Source of the DNA: Armadillidium nasatum
Taxonomy: Eukaryota > Arthropoda > Malacostraca > Isopoda > Armadillidiidae
Direction of reading: 5' to 3'
Length of the DNA: 20,000 nt
Assembly: GCA_009176605.1 (NCBI GenBank)
Contig: SEYY01004303.1
Span: forward strand, 17,501-37,500
The notes under the pieces were generated by a model. The model ran no database searches. It had not been told where the DNA came from and worked only from the letters and a program-made list of their open reading frames with translations. A program made the translations under genes and the position numbers. Numbering within the stretch: position 1 is the stretch's first letter; the number at the start of each line of letters is the position of its first letter. Below, in pieces: positions 1-10,914 of the stretch.

Positions 1-38
1 TATTATTATTATTAATATTATTATATTTATTCTTATTA

Positions 39-99
<61 letters not shown>

Positions 100-163
100 C
101 ATTATTATTATCATTATTATTATTATTATTGTTATTATTATAATAATTATTATTATTATTACA
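1..163. repeat. (ATT)n microsatellite, interrupted
   Basis: Nearly pure ATT/TTA triplets with a few interruptions (atc, gtt, taat). It continues to the left edge, so its full length is unknown. Similar ATT tracts at 1110-1662 and 4465-4550 follow the 3' ends of LINE-like repeats, so this tract may be the tail of another copy lying to the left. Confidence 0.95.
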
Positions 164-236
164 ATACCTGGAATAAATATCTTCATTACTATTATTATTA
201 CTAAAATTAATGTAGCAAACTTCATAATTAACAACT

Positions 237-536
237 TTGCTATTGTTGCCTGCATGATCATTATATCTAGATCTCCGTTACTCTAGAAGTAACCTATCCT
301 AACATGTAATTATTAAACCTATATGTACTAAACTTTGGGGCTCAAAGGAAATGGAGTGTTTCCCCTAGCAGCCCCTTTTCAGAGAACTGGACATTATTAT
401 AATTGTTATTATTATTATCATTACCTATTATTTTTATTATTGTATTTAACAGTATATTACCTTTTTGTATGTAATTGTTCAAACTTTTAAATGTACTTTT
501 TTCTGAATAAACTGTTCGAATTGAATTGAATTATTA
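237..536 (+). repeat. LINE-like 3' end, copy 1
   Basis: This block and 1676-1988 plus 4375-4464 are copies of one dispersed repeat. Shared landmarks are ctctagaagtaacctatc, ggggctcaaaggaaa, cagcagcccc or tagcagcccc, and ttttcagagaactggaca. The 3' part of both has a gaataaa polyadenylation-like signal just before an ATT-rich tail. A non-coding 3' end, a signal and a simple-sequence tail suggest the 3' end of a non-LTR retrotransposon, but no coding part is attached, so the class is inference. This copy lacks the insertion seen in copy 2 and so serves as its uninterrupted reference. Confidence 0.6.
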
Positions 537-1109
537 GGTCAGACTGCACTTTGGCCCCCTTAAATATCTTAAAAAAGTATTAAACCTACGTAAAAAACGA
601 TAACATTTTTGGAATCCTTGAAGGATTTTGATAAAGAAAATGATAAAAATTGTGAAAAAAAGTAAAAAAAAATAAAAATAAAAAAATCGGTTTTTGAATA
701 AAAAATGTACGATAAGTTGATAATTGATGACGTAACAAATGACAACTGATGACGTAACAAAGTTAAATTTGGTGTTTTACCTAGCATTTATCTAAGGGGG
801 GTCTCTGCCCCCCGTACCCCCTGACCCGTGAGTGATGATGATATTGTCTACTACTTTTCCTGTAGACGATTTGTGGTATTTCCCATTTTTTCCAATTTCG
901 GAAAAATTGAAAAAAAAACGTCATTGGCAGACGTACGATTCTCGCGAGAAGTTAAAAAAAAGTAAACTTTAAAATTATTATAAGAATTTATTTTTTATTT
1001 CCCAATTTTTCCTTATCAAAATTCTTCAACGGTTCCAAAAATGTTATCGTTTTTTACGTAGGTTTAGTACTTTTTGAGATATTTAAGGGGACCAAAGAGC
1101 AGTCTGGCC
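537..1109. mobile_element. MITE-like element with ~105-bp TIRs and TTA duplication
   Basis: The left end (537 to about 643, ggtcagactgc...) is the reverse complement of the right end (about 1003-1109, ...gcagtctggcc), with about ten differences and one identical run of about 33 bases. TTA flanks both sides (534-536 and 1110-1112), which fits a 3-bp target duplication. The 573-bp interior has no credible coding sequence. It holds two copies of tgatgacgtaacaaa (near 728 and 752), a C-rich patch near 800-830, and a 12-bp palindrome at 939-950. The element is therefore a non-autonomous DNA transposon. The superfamily is not settled: TTA duplications and long AT-rich TIRs fit several. A divergent relative of the right half lies at 17025-17219. 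Confidence 0.8.
939..950. promoter_or_regulatory. TTCTCGCGAGAA palindrome inside the MITE
   Basis: A perfect 12-bp palindrome containing TCTCGCGAGA, a motif known from animal promoters and bound by BTG motif/Kaiso-type factors in vertebrates. It is a striking CpG-bearing site in very AT-rich surroundings. Regulatory function here is inference only. Confidence 0.35.
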
Positions 1110-1662
<553 letters not shown>

Positions 1663-1675
1663 ATTATAGTAACGT

Positions 1676-1988
<313 letters not shown>

Positions 1989-2022
1989 CACTGGGTAACA
2001 GCCAAAAAATCGTCAGGGGTTT

Positions 2023-2263
2023 CTCAGCATATTTAGACTAATTTTGGTGTTCTGAGTCCAAAAATCACCTTGGTTTTGCTCTATCAGGTCAACTTTTTGA
2101 GATACAGCCATAGGCCTACCTGACGAGCTATACATATCATAATTATCATATGTATAGCTCGTCAGGTAGACCTATGGCTGTATCTCAAAAAAGTTGACCT
2201 GATAGAGCAAAACCAAGGTGATTTTTGGACTCAGAACACCAAAATTAGTCTAAATATGCTGAG
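2023..2263. repeat. Near-perfect inverted repeat (115-bp arms, 10-bp loop)
   Basis: The left arm (2023-2137) and right arm (2148-2263) are reverse complements with one mismatch (c/t near 2115) and one single-base length difference in a T run. The loop is 2138-2147. The left arm is the transposon's own subterminal TIR sequence, so the right arm looks like an inverted extra copy of it, placed between the left end and the gene. It could fold into a long hairpin in DNA or RNA. Near-identity of the arms beside strongly diverged outer TIRs implies a recent origin or ongoing correction. Confidence 0.95.
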
Positions 2264-2389
2264 TTTTTGAGTTCAATCCTATATTTCTGGAAGAATATAG
2301 CGAATTATTCATATATAAATGGTTGCTTCTGATGTGTTTCTGTTTCAAAATGACTAATTGACCTTTTTCTTTTTTTTCTGAGTATTGAT

Positions 2390-4060
2390 ATGGCGTCAGC
2401 GCGACGGTCTTGCAGGAATAATCCTGACTTTTTCTGCTACATCTGCGGAGAATACACGCTGGCAATGCACAGGAAGGGCATCACAAGCTTTGTGAAGCGC
2501 GCCTACCAGGCTTACTTTCAAGTCAAGCTGGGTGACCAAGATAAGTCCTGGGCACCGCACACGGTGTGCAAGACGTGCGTGGAATATCTCCGGCGGTGGA
2601 CGAAGGGCACGAAAACGTCACTGAAGTTTGGGATTCCGATGGTTTGGAGGGAGCCGTCTGACCATGAATCGGATTGTTACTTCTGCGCCATCGATACTAC
2701 TGGCATCAACCGGAAGAATCGGAGCAGCCTCCAGTACCCCGACCTTCCATCTGCCCGCCGTCCAGTTGCTCACTGCGAAGAACTTCCTGTACCAGCGTGC
2801 AGAGAGCTTCCTGACAGCGACGACGAGGCCACCACTGCATATGAGGGAGGAGATACAGATGAGGAGTATGGAACACAAGATGGTCCGCAGCCCTTTTCAC
2901 AATGTGAGCTTAATGATCTGGTTCGGGAACTCAGCTTGTCGAAGACTTCCGCCGAGCTGTTGGCCTCCAGACTCAAAGAGAAAAATCTACTCGGTGACGA
3001 CGCGCGTATCACGTTCTTTCGTAGAAGGCATCAGGACTACATGGGCTACTTCTGCGAGGAGGAAGACCTCGTGTACTGCCGAGATGTCGCCGGTCTTCTT
3101 GCTAAACTCGGCGCTCCTCAATATGATCCGAGAGATTGGCGACTCTTCATAGACAGTAGCAAGTGCTCTTTGAAGAGTGTGCTCATACACAACGGGAACG
3201 AGTTCGCCTCAATTCCTCTTGCGCACTCCACAACTCTCAAAGAGAAATATGAAGCAGTCAAGTACGTGCTCGACAAAATCCAATATCAGCAGCACCAATG
3301 GATCATCTGCGTCGACCTTAAGATGGTGAACTTTCTACTTGGTCAGCAGTCCGGGTACACAAAGTACCCATGCTTTATATGTAAGTGGGACAGTTGAGAC
3401 AGAGCCCAGCACTATGTGAAGAAAGAGTGGCCGGCGCGAGAGCAGTTAGTACCTGGGGCCAGCAACATCATAAACGAACCTCTTGTTGACCGGGAAAAGA
3501 TTTTGTTCCCACCGCTTCACATCAAGCTTGGGTTAATGAAACAGTTCACGCGCGCTCTGGACAAGGATGGGAGGTCCTTCAACTACCTGTGCCGAGCCTT
3601 CCCTGGAGTCACCATTGAGAAGCTGAAGGCCGGCATTTTCAATGGCCCACAGATACGGCAGCTCATCAAGGACACAGAGTTCGAAAACTCCATGAACACG
3701 CTAGAGTGCGCCACCTGGAGGTCGTTTGTGCAGGTGGTGAACAACCTCCTGGGGAACAAGAAGGCAGCAAACTACGGCACACTCATCAACAGCATGATAA
3801 AGAACTTCCAAAACCTCGGGTGTTTGATGAGTATAAAGATGCATTTCCTTTTCTCACACATGGAGAGGTTTCCTGAAAAGCTTGGTGCGGTCAGCGACGA
3901 GCAGGGAGAAAGGTTCCATCAGGACATGTGTCAAATGGAGGAGAGGTACCAGGGGAGGTGGGACGCAGTCATGCTCGCGGACTACTGCTGGTCGCTGAAG
4001 AGAGACAACCCAGCAGCTGCTCACACACGGAAATCGAGGAAACGGGGATTTACGCCGTGA
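2390..4060 (+). pseudogene. Transposase-like gene, one in-frame TGA
   Basis: A single frame encodes about 556 residues from ATG 2390, broken by one TGA at 3395-3397. An internal ATG (3416) is a poor alternative start. Residues 1-100 hold three CxxC pairs (C16/C19, C60/C63, C96/C99), a zinc-finger-like N-terminus. An acidic, low-complexity stretch follows (about 140-165). The second half shows a DDE/RNase H-like layout: D255 in FIDSSK, D309 in CVDLK, a CxxC pair at 328/331, a PPLHIKLGLMK segment, and acidic residues in SDEQGERFHQD (E504, E507) as the third catalytic candidate. Catalytic roles are inferred from the pattern. Base composition is far richer in G and C than the flanks, so the coding part is well preserved. 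The TGA sits where CGA (Arg) would be one C-to-T change away. It belongs to a family of multi-copy uncharacterised invertebrate proteins as I recall it; the role as this element's transposase is inferred from the flanking TIRs. Confidence 0.75.
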
Positions 4061-4129
4061 AATCTGAACTTTTGTGTCACGTAACGCTCATGTACATGTA
4101 TTAAACTTATCAAATGTAATCGAGTATAT

Positions 4130-4135
4130 AATAAA
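4130..4135 (+). terminator. AATAAA polyadenylation signal of the transposase gene
   Basis: AATAAA lies 70 bp after the TGA at 4058-4060, still inside the transposon and before its right TIR, in the orientation of the gene. Good position for 3'-end processing; not proven. Confidence 0.5.
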
Positions 4136-4374
4136 TGAATGTATTTGGATACGTTGACTTTTATTTACCCAGGAAGACGGCAAAACCGAATGTTTATGAT
4201 CCTCAGGAATTGGGTTTTTGGACGAAAAATAGTTTTTTTCTTAAATGTCTGTAGCGAAACCAGACCTGATTGAAAAAAACAAAGGCCATTTTCGGACTCA
4301 GCGCATCTCAAATAGTCTAATTCCACTGGAAAACCCTGGACGATTTTCCAAAAATTTTTTTTTGTTACCCAGTG

Positions 4375-4463
4375 TTATTATTCAGTTTAGTAGAATAGGA
4401 CCTACTTTTAAACTTTAAACCTGTAAATGTACCATTTTCCTGAATAAAACTATGAATTAATGA

Positions 4464-4464
<1 letters not shown>
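4375..4464 (+). repeat. LINE-like 3' end, copy 2, 3' part
   Basis: Resumes the repeat interrupted at 1988. It shares the final section of copy 1 (about 446-530): a T-rich stretch, aaacttttaaatgta or aaacctgtaaatgta, a gaataaa signal, then gaattaatgaatta running into ATT triplets. The TTA at 4375-4377 is the second half of the target duplication. Confidence 0.65.

Positions 4465-4550
<86 letters not shown>
4465..4550. repeat. (ATT)n microsatellite, tail of LINE-like copy 2
   Basis: 86 bp of uninterrupted ATT triplets directly after the gaataaa-bearing end, matching a simple-sequence tail of a retrotransposon. Confidence 0.95.
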
Positions 4551-4552
<2 letters not shown>

Positions 4553-6175
4553 ATTTTCAGTGCTATAAAATTAGGAAAAGAAAGTGTCCAAGAAATTGAA
4601 ACGTCTGAAAACCTAACCAATAAACATCAGCTAAGCATCTTTAATAGGCCTTTAATTAAACTAGGGAAAGTCGAAATATACTCTACGCAAAATACTAATG
4701 CTTTACTTTTGTCTTACTGTACCATTTATTAGTTGGATTAATGATTTTTACAAACCTAAATACCAGTTTAAATTACGAAGTGATAGTACTGGAAATGTAG
4801 AGTCAAAAGGAAAACTCTCAAACTTTGGCTTTTCAACTCACTGGGAATCCAGCTCTGGCTCTTGCATTTTGTAAGGTTCAAATTACGTTTTTAGGAACTA
4901 GCTAAAAAATGTTTTCATTAATTAATTGTATAATTGAAGATTTAACTGGTTATTGGAGATTTGAGAGATATGCAGACAGTAAATTTGTTTGAATTAGTGA
5001 ATAGAAACTTATTTTAAAGTGATTGGGTTGATCTATCTCTTATCACTAAAGCCTTTTTATAGGAACATTTCTATTTAAAAAAATTTTTTCTCGAAAGTTC
5101 TATCAAGTGATTGCTTTATCAATTGACTTTACTCAACAATATTTTTATTTTGTATCCGGTTCGGTTGTTCTTATTTCCGGTTCTTCTAATCATTTTTCGT
5201 TTTTATCTTTTTTTTTTCTTGTAATCTTAAACATTACTTACTCCTGTCTGCGAACATTTAGCTACAAATAATAAAGTAGGAGTTAGAATAATATAAAACT
5301 TATTATATATTTATATATACAATATTCACAGTATGGTCTCACAGAATGAGATTCAAGAGTTCGTCAACCTTGTGATATTTTTAAAAAAATTTCTACTTTT
5401 CTCAATTCCACTCTCTGTCCTTTAAAGCTTTTAAAAAATACATACTTCTGCCTTGTTTTATTTTTAATACTTATATTAATGTTTTACGTTTAAACATATT
5501 ATTTAAAGCATTATCTAGATTTCTTCTTCCTGACACATTTCATCGATTCGCTGACACTTTGTAATTAGCCTTAATAATTAATACCCATGAATAAAATAAA
5601 TGCCTTCTTATTAGCTTCCTTTTTAATAATTACATTAATAACTTGTATGCTTGATATGTTTCTTTACAGTCAAAGACTTTTTTCTCTAAAATCCTATTTG
5701 ATATTTTCAGCTCATTTTCCTCCTTTCCAACACTTGCAATAAAATCTCCCATTATAAAATAAATTTGAAAAAATAAAATTTTTTCCTTTCTCAACTTAAA
5801 AATTTCTAGTATTAATCTTATTAATTAAATTGTGTGCGTTTGTTAAGGAAAAGGTGTTTCAAAAAATTCTGAAATAATTTGAGCTTATTTTTTTTTATTT
5901 CCAGCTCAATTTCTCAGTATAGACACATGAACTCATCTGTCAAATCTTTCAACTCTTCATTTACTTTCATCATTTTCTTTTCAGCTAATCCTAAGATGAC
6001 TAATTTTTTAATTTTTCAGGATATATATCATAAGATTTACTTTTCCTCTGTGTTTACCTGAGTTAATTGGTTTTTATATAAACTTAAAAGTTTTAATCAT
6101 CCTCATTCTTTCCTTTTCCAGAGTCTCCTGCTATTAGTCTACTTGACATTCGAGTTTACTAACATTACTAGCAAT
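4551..6175. other. AT-rich intergenic, nothing recognised
   Basis: About 1.6 kb of AT-rich sequence. Reading both strands I find no reading frame with protein-like composition, no inverted terminal repeats and no tandem array. There are many pyrimidine-rich runs on + between about 5390 and 6170. It may be an old, unrecognisable element or plain intergenic DNA. Confidence 0.5.
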
Positions 6176-6275
6176 TAGTGATGGGCGAATCCGAATCCGC
6201 ATTCAAAGGTGTTTTCATAGATTAGAATTCGGATTCGAGAATTTCAAAATTAGGTGAATTCGGATTCGGATACGA
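6176..6275 (+). mobile_element. hAT-type element end, fragment
   Basis: Begins tagtgatgggcgaatccg, like the short TIRs of many hAT transposons (consensus TAGNG, followed by ATGGGC). Subterminal repeats of the hexamer gaatcc/ggattc follow in both orientations: gaatccgaatcc near 6187, then ggattc at about 6231, 6259 and 6265. No matching opposite end (gcccatcacta) is seen nearby, so it is a solo or truncated end. Confidence 0.4.
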
Positions 6276-6279
6276 TTAC

Positions 6280-7084
6280 ATGAGATGCATGAGAAGCAGT
6301 TCTAACCCTCCTAAAAATCGTCCTATTGCTCTCACTTATATTCTCTCTAAAATCTTTGAAACTCTCTTCAGCTATTACTCCCTGGATAATCTAGAATCTA
6401 ATTTCCTTCTCATCAGTTTCACTTTCGACGCTAGAGATCTACTAATGGCATACTCTCTAACCTCATTGATTTATAGTCTTTTGCCTTATAGAAGTATGGA
6501 GAGCCTTGTGTTGTAGTGTTTGAGATATTCAAAGCTTTTGACTGTTTACCGTCTATGCTACCTTCCTTTGGTTTTCTAAATTCTTTTTGATTACTCAACC
6601 ACTTTCCCCCTTTCTCTCAGATCGTTCCATATCAGCACTTGTTGATGAAGCGACCTCTTTCTTATTTCCTCTTAATTGTGGTGTTCCTCAAGGTTTTATT
6701 CTTCCTCCAACTTTATCTTAATTTTCATTAACGATCTTCTCAACAGTACTTCTAACTCCATTCATTCTTGCACTGATGACTCAACTCTCCATTATTCCAC
6801 TCATTTCAAATCTGCTCTCTCTTTTGCGTCTAGAGATGTCATATTGCAGCTTTGGATGGAATATTCCGGAAGGAAGGGGTCGTCTTAACCTTGTGAAATT
6901 CAGCTCTTTAAAAACTCAGCTTCTTCATGTCTCTTCCAAAAACACCTCCCAACTTTCTTATGTCCTTCGATGGATCTCCCGTCACACCTGTGAACAACAT
7001 AAACGGAAAATTGTCTTCGAAACCTCATATCACAACCAATACAGGAAGACCTCAAAGAAGATAGGTTCTATTCAGGTTGGGTGA
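6280..7084 (+). pseudogene. Non-LTR retrotransposon reverse transcriptase, degenerate
   Basis: Translated fragments follow the order of an RT domain. KNRPIALTYILSKIFE (about 6310-6360) is the finger region. IFKAFDC (Asp codon 6540-6542) matches the motif A type DISKAFDRV. CGVPQG (about 6680) is motif B. INDLLNSTSN leads to a DD pair at 6775-6780, motif C, where the usual YADD reads CTDD. LVKFSSLKTQLL (about 6890) matches the segment that follows. The pieces lie in different frames, so at least three frameshifts and stops such as 6514-6516 break it. It is a dead copy of an APE-class LINE; I cannot fix the clade. It points toward the endonuclease fragment on the other strand. Confidence 0.8.
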
Positions 7085-7089
7085 AATGC

Positions 7090-7815
7090 TTTCTTCCGAA
7101 TAGTTACTCGAATTATACGTTTAGGACATGGCGGAACTGTTGGAGAGAATGCATTAAAACTAAGAGTTACCAATAGGAGGGAAAATGTTGTAGTTATATA
7201 TAGAAGGAGTTGTGGTGAAGCATAAATCAGGTGTATTCAAGAATTGGTTAGGACAATCTGGAATGTGTGAGGGTTTCCTAATCAACTGCTCCAGATAGTT
7301 AAAAATTCTGAATGATTTGGCCTCTTTCCCACCTGTACCAGTATGATAGGAACCAAATCATTCAGTGTTGTGACGTTGAAATCTCCTAAATAGAGGACTT
7401 CATCATTTGGATGAGAAGAAGTAACAGTCTCGTGAGAAATAGTAAGATTTTGAAAAAGAACTGGAAAATCTGTTCCATTAGGGGAGCAATATCAGAAACA
7501 CAAGTAGTAGTAGTATTAAGACAGATTTTAAGCCATAAAACATTGAAATTAGGAGATTTTAGGTTTACGAGACGTGTCACAGGAATGTTAATGTTAATAT
7601 ATGCACAGAGTTCACCATTTAGTCGGAAATTGTGAAAAAAGTTGTAGTTAGAGACATTGAGGTGGTAAGAGAAAGAATCTCTGTCCAACTGGGTCTCATA
7701 TAGAAGCAAAATGTTACGATGAGAGTTAGTGAGGTGATATTCTAGGAATTCAATATTTACATGAAGTCCACGGACTTTGGCAAATTCAATAGAAAGCCCC
7801 CGTCTACACCCATCT
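7090..7815 (-). pseudogene. Non-LTR retrotransposon APE endonuclease, degenerate
   Basis: On the minus strand the open part reads CRRGLSIEFAKVRGLH, then LLLYETQL (the catalytic Glu motif of APE-type endonucleases), then GELCAYININIPVTRL and SPNFNVLWLK. After a frameshift near 7400 comes LGDFNV (GDFN at 7375-7386), the Asp/Asn motif of the same fold. Weaker downstream pieces (NPHTFQIVLTNS, ASPQLL) continue to about 7090 with stops. Its length and order fit the N-terminal part of a LINE ORF2. It is interrupted by frameshifts and stops and truncated. The RT fragment that would normally follow it is on the opposite strand. Confidence 0.8.
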
Positions 7816-7841
7816 TCACATCCTCTCAATCTTGTCATTAA

Positions 7842-7855
7842 AACACACACGCACA

Positions 7856-7900
<45 letters not shown>

Positions 7901-7908
7901 GCAAACAC
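7842..7908. repeat. (CA)n microsatellite
   Basis: About 60 bp of AC repeats with gcac and aaac interruptions. It abuts the 5' limit of the minus-strand endonuclease fragment. Confidence 0.95.
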
Positions 7909-8587
<679 letters not shown>

Positions 8588-9750
8588 GGGTGTCCCATCG
8601 GTTTTTCATACATAGGAGTTTTAACTTATGTATTTTTTCGGATATCCAATAAGATGCGTTTGACTAAAGATCAACGGATTGACATATTCATGAGGGACGG
8701 CTCAGGAAGCTGTCGCAAGGTTACAACGAACTTTATCAGAAAACATGGAACGACCATCACACAAGACACCGTGGTAAAACTCATAATAAAATTAAAAAAA
8801 ATAGGATCAGTTACAGATCAGGCAAGAAGTGGTTGCAGACACACTGCTAGCCATGAAGGTACAGCACGTAAGGTACTCTCCGCGCTTACACGGAGTTCCA
8901 AGAAAGGTATAAGACGGTTGTCTGTTAAAACTGGTGTCATCAGGTCGAGTATCGCCGCATTTTAAAAACAAACAAATCGTATTCATACAAGCGCGTCTGG
9001 CACAGCATATATGTGAAGACAAAACAGATAGACTGCTGGAGTTTTGTGAATGGGTATTGAGCAAATTTCAAGAGGATGCACGTTTCTTAGCTGGCGTATT
9101 GTTTACAGACGAAGCAAATTTAACGTCAATAGAGAGGTGAATCGACAAAATGTACGTTATTGGAGCACTACAAACCCTCACTGGCTGAGCCCAACAAAGA
9201 AGTAGGGTGCTGGTAAAGTAATGGTATAGTTCGGAATATGGAGTCACAGAGTTATTGTTGAACCATTTTTCATTGAGGGGAATCTTACTGTCGATAAGTA
9301 TCTGAACATGTTGCAGAAAGATACTTTCCCATCCATTTTAGAAGAGCATGGTAACTTTCCGGTGTACTTTCAGCAAGATGGAGCGCCACCTCCTTTCGGT
9401 AATGACGCACGTGAGTAGTTACATTATCAATTCCCAGGTACTTGGATCGGTCGGCGTGGTTCTGTGGAGTGGCCTTCCAAATCCTTAGACCTTACCCCAC
9501 ATGATCTTTACCTCTGTGGGCATGTGAAGGTTGTGGTGTATCGGGAAAAGATACAAAACATAAATCATCTCAGGCAATGTATCCCCGACGCCATTACCGG
9601 TATAACTCATGCTGTGATTGAACGTGTTTTTCAGCAGCGGAGGACACGAATTGAACGCAAAGGCGTTCATGTAGAGCATATTATGTCAATAAAACTGGTT
9701 TCGCGTTTACATGTATTATTTCCCTATGTATAGACACATATGGGACACCC
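8588..9750 (+). mobile_element. Mariner-like (Tc1/mariner) element, defective
   Basis: The ends are GGGTGTCCCAT at the left and ATGGGACACCC at the right. With one indel, the repeat extends to about 29 bp (catacatagg at the left, cctatgtata at the right). TA precedes the left end (8586-8587) and TG follows the right end (9751-9752), so one side of the expected TA duplication appears mutated. The 1,163-bp length and a single transposase gene on + are typical of mariners. It lies between two (TA)n arrays. Confidence 0.9.
8654..9733 (+). pseudogene. Mariner-type transposase, broken (41-residue D-D spacing)
   Basis: It starts at ATG 8654 with [16 protein letters not shown] and an N-terminal helix-turn-helix region resembling DUF4817. 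Frame 1 ends at TAA about 8963; the reading continues one base off (KNKQIVFIQARLAQHI ... LFTDEANL, first catalytic Asp at 9108-9110) to TGA 9138-9140. It then returns to the original frame (VNRQNVRYWSTTNPHW). There it meets TAG at 9203, 9227 and 9416. FQQDGAPPPF carries the second Asp (9377-9379) and LDLTPHDLYL the third (9503-9505), with 41 residues between them, the spacing of the DD41D group of Tc1/mariner. The C-terminus GVHVEHIM is present. Two frameshifts and three stops make it inactive. Confidence 0.9.
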
Positions 9751-9757
9751 TGAATAA

Positions 9758-9764
<7 letters not shown>

Positions 9765-9854
<90 letters not shown>

Positions 9855-9865
9855 AGATATAGATA
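9765..9865. repeat. (TA)n passing into (ATAGAT)n
   Basis: About 70 bp of TA follows the mariner right end, then about five hexamers atagat (9836-9865). The hexamer section adjoins the start of the non-coding region that runs to 16202. Confidence 0.95.
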
Positions 9866-9869
9866 AGTA

Positions 9870-10086
9870 GCATAAGGGCACTTTCGGCAGATACCAGATT
9901 TTTCGAGGTAGCTATATCTAGCAACCTGAGCCTCAAAGTCTTTTCTGCATTTGCTTGCAATGCTACATTCTCAGGGACCCTCTTGACCTTTTCTTTTTTT
10001 ATTGATTCACAGATCCACGAGGACCCCGGACCTCCGGACCACCGAACCCCCATATTCGAACAAATTTCTGACGGACTGAACTGCAA
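9870..10086 (-). other. Possible protein-like fragment, unrecognised
   Basis: The minus strand is open for about 72 codons with a protein-like composition, including VPENVALQANAEKTLRLRLL and DIATSKNLVSAESALMLL, before running into the (ATAGAT)n/(TA)n array. I do not recognise the family and see no clear start, splice signal or continuation. It may be a remnant exon of an element gene or a chance open frame. Confidence 0.25.
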
Positions 10087-10092
10087 ATAAAA

Positions 10093-10283
10093 TGATCAGG
10101 AAAGAGAGTGAGGTGAACGGAACGATTTTGCAAGCTCAGGTAACTTCCTGATACCACTTTTTGGGGGTTCATGGGATCCCCCCAGCGGCCCCTTCCCCCT
10201 ATTTGAGGTCAATTTCAATGGGCTAAACCCCCCAAAATGGTGTCAGGAAAGAGCGTGAGGTTAATTTGAGAGGAGTGATTTGA
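10093..10283. repeat. Short inverted and direct repeats around a G/C-rich spot
   Basis: cttcctgataccactttttg (from 10144) matches, in reverse complement, caaaatggtgtcaggaaag (to about 10253). In addition tcaggaaagagagtgaggt (about 10096) recurs as tcaggaaagagcgtgaggt (about 10244). The centre has c-rich runs (gatccccccagcggcccctt). It resembles a decayed small hairpin element; no target duplication was identified. Confidence 0.5.
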
Positions 10284-10914
10284 ATTGCAAGTCAAAATGT
10301 GTGTGTGTGTGCACGCGCACGTATAAGGAGTAGAAGAGCTTATATACGCTTCTACATGAATCAATGTGTTAACATTAAAAATAACGATAAATTTATTATA
10401 AATAAATTTGTTTTATAAAAGATTTTACATTTTCATAAAAGATATAATTTATTATTGAAAGGCTTGAAAATAAATTTTAAAGTTATATTTTAAAACAAAT
10501 ATAAGGATTGAAATAGGAATAAAAGCTATATCTTGAAAGAAATATTAAAAATGTAATGTGTAATAAGTTTTAAAATAATTTTAAAAAGAAAATTTCTAGG
10601 TATGAAAAGAAATAAAGGAAAATGTAATATGGAATAAGGTTAAAAATAATAGTTTGAAAAAAAAAAAACGGAATAAATATCCAAGAACATGTGTATTGCA
10701 TTAAAGAACTAGAGTCATGAAATGAAAATTATATGATGTAATATCTATGTATGTAATATCTATGATTGTCAGTAAATGTTGTATTCACTCGAATAATATC
10801 CAAATTATGGTATTGGTTTATTATGTAATAGGAATTTTTATTATAAATACATTAAATATTGTTATAGAATGACGTTGTAGATATTAAGCAACTGAAACAG
10901 GTATGATAAACATA
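10284..10914. other. AT-rich intergenic with weak short repeats
   Basis: A short (GT)n followed by gcacgcgcacgt lies at about 10299-10322. Near 10549 and 10620 a ~30-bp segment recurs about 71 bp apart (aaatgtaatgtgtaataag and aaatgtaatatggaataag). No coding signal. Confidence 0.5.

Larger units (their letters stand above)
1989..4374 (+). mobile_element. DNA transposon, CMC-like (CACTG termini, TTA duplication)
   Basis: The termini are CACTGGGTAACA at the left and its reverse complement TGTTACCCAGTG at the right. TTA flanks both (1986-1988 and 4375-4377). Inward from the tips the two ends keep alignable blocks over about 120 bp in inverted orientation: aaaatcgtc, tagacta, ctgagtcc, and atcaggtc. 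The ends are thus long but diverged TIRs. The only gene inside is the transposase-like reading frame at 2390-4060, followed by a polyadenylation signal. CACTG termini with a 3-bp duplication fit the CMC superfamily (CACTA/EnSpm, Mirage, Chapaev groups), but this assignment is inference. The insertion splits the LINE-like repeat, which independently confirms the boundaries. Confidence 0.8.

Noticed and set aside
2628..3152. Open frame overlapping the transposase gene in another frame, and minus-strand frames at 2618-3190
   Set aside because: They are shadows of the high-GC transposase gene; only the 2390 frame shows CxxC and DDE-type patterns and resumes after the TGA.
5879..6061. Short + frame in the AT-rich stretch
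   Set aside because: Phe/Ser/Ile-rich composition, no homology recognised, and length expected by chance.
6280..7815. 5' inversion of a LINE by twin priming
   Set aside because: Twin priming leaves the two halves pointing away from each other; here they point toward each other.
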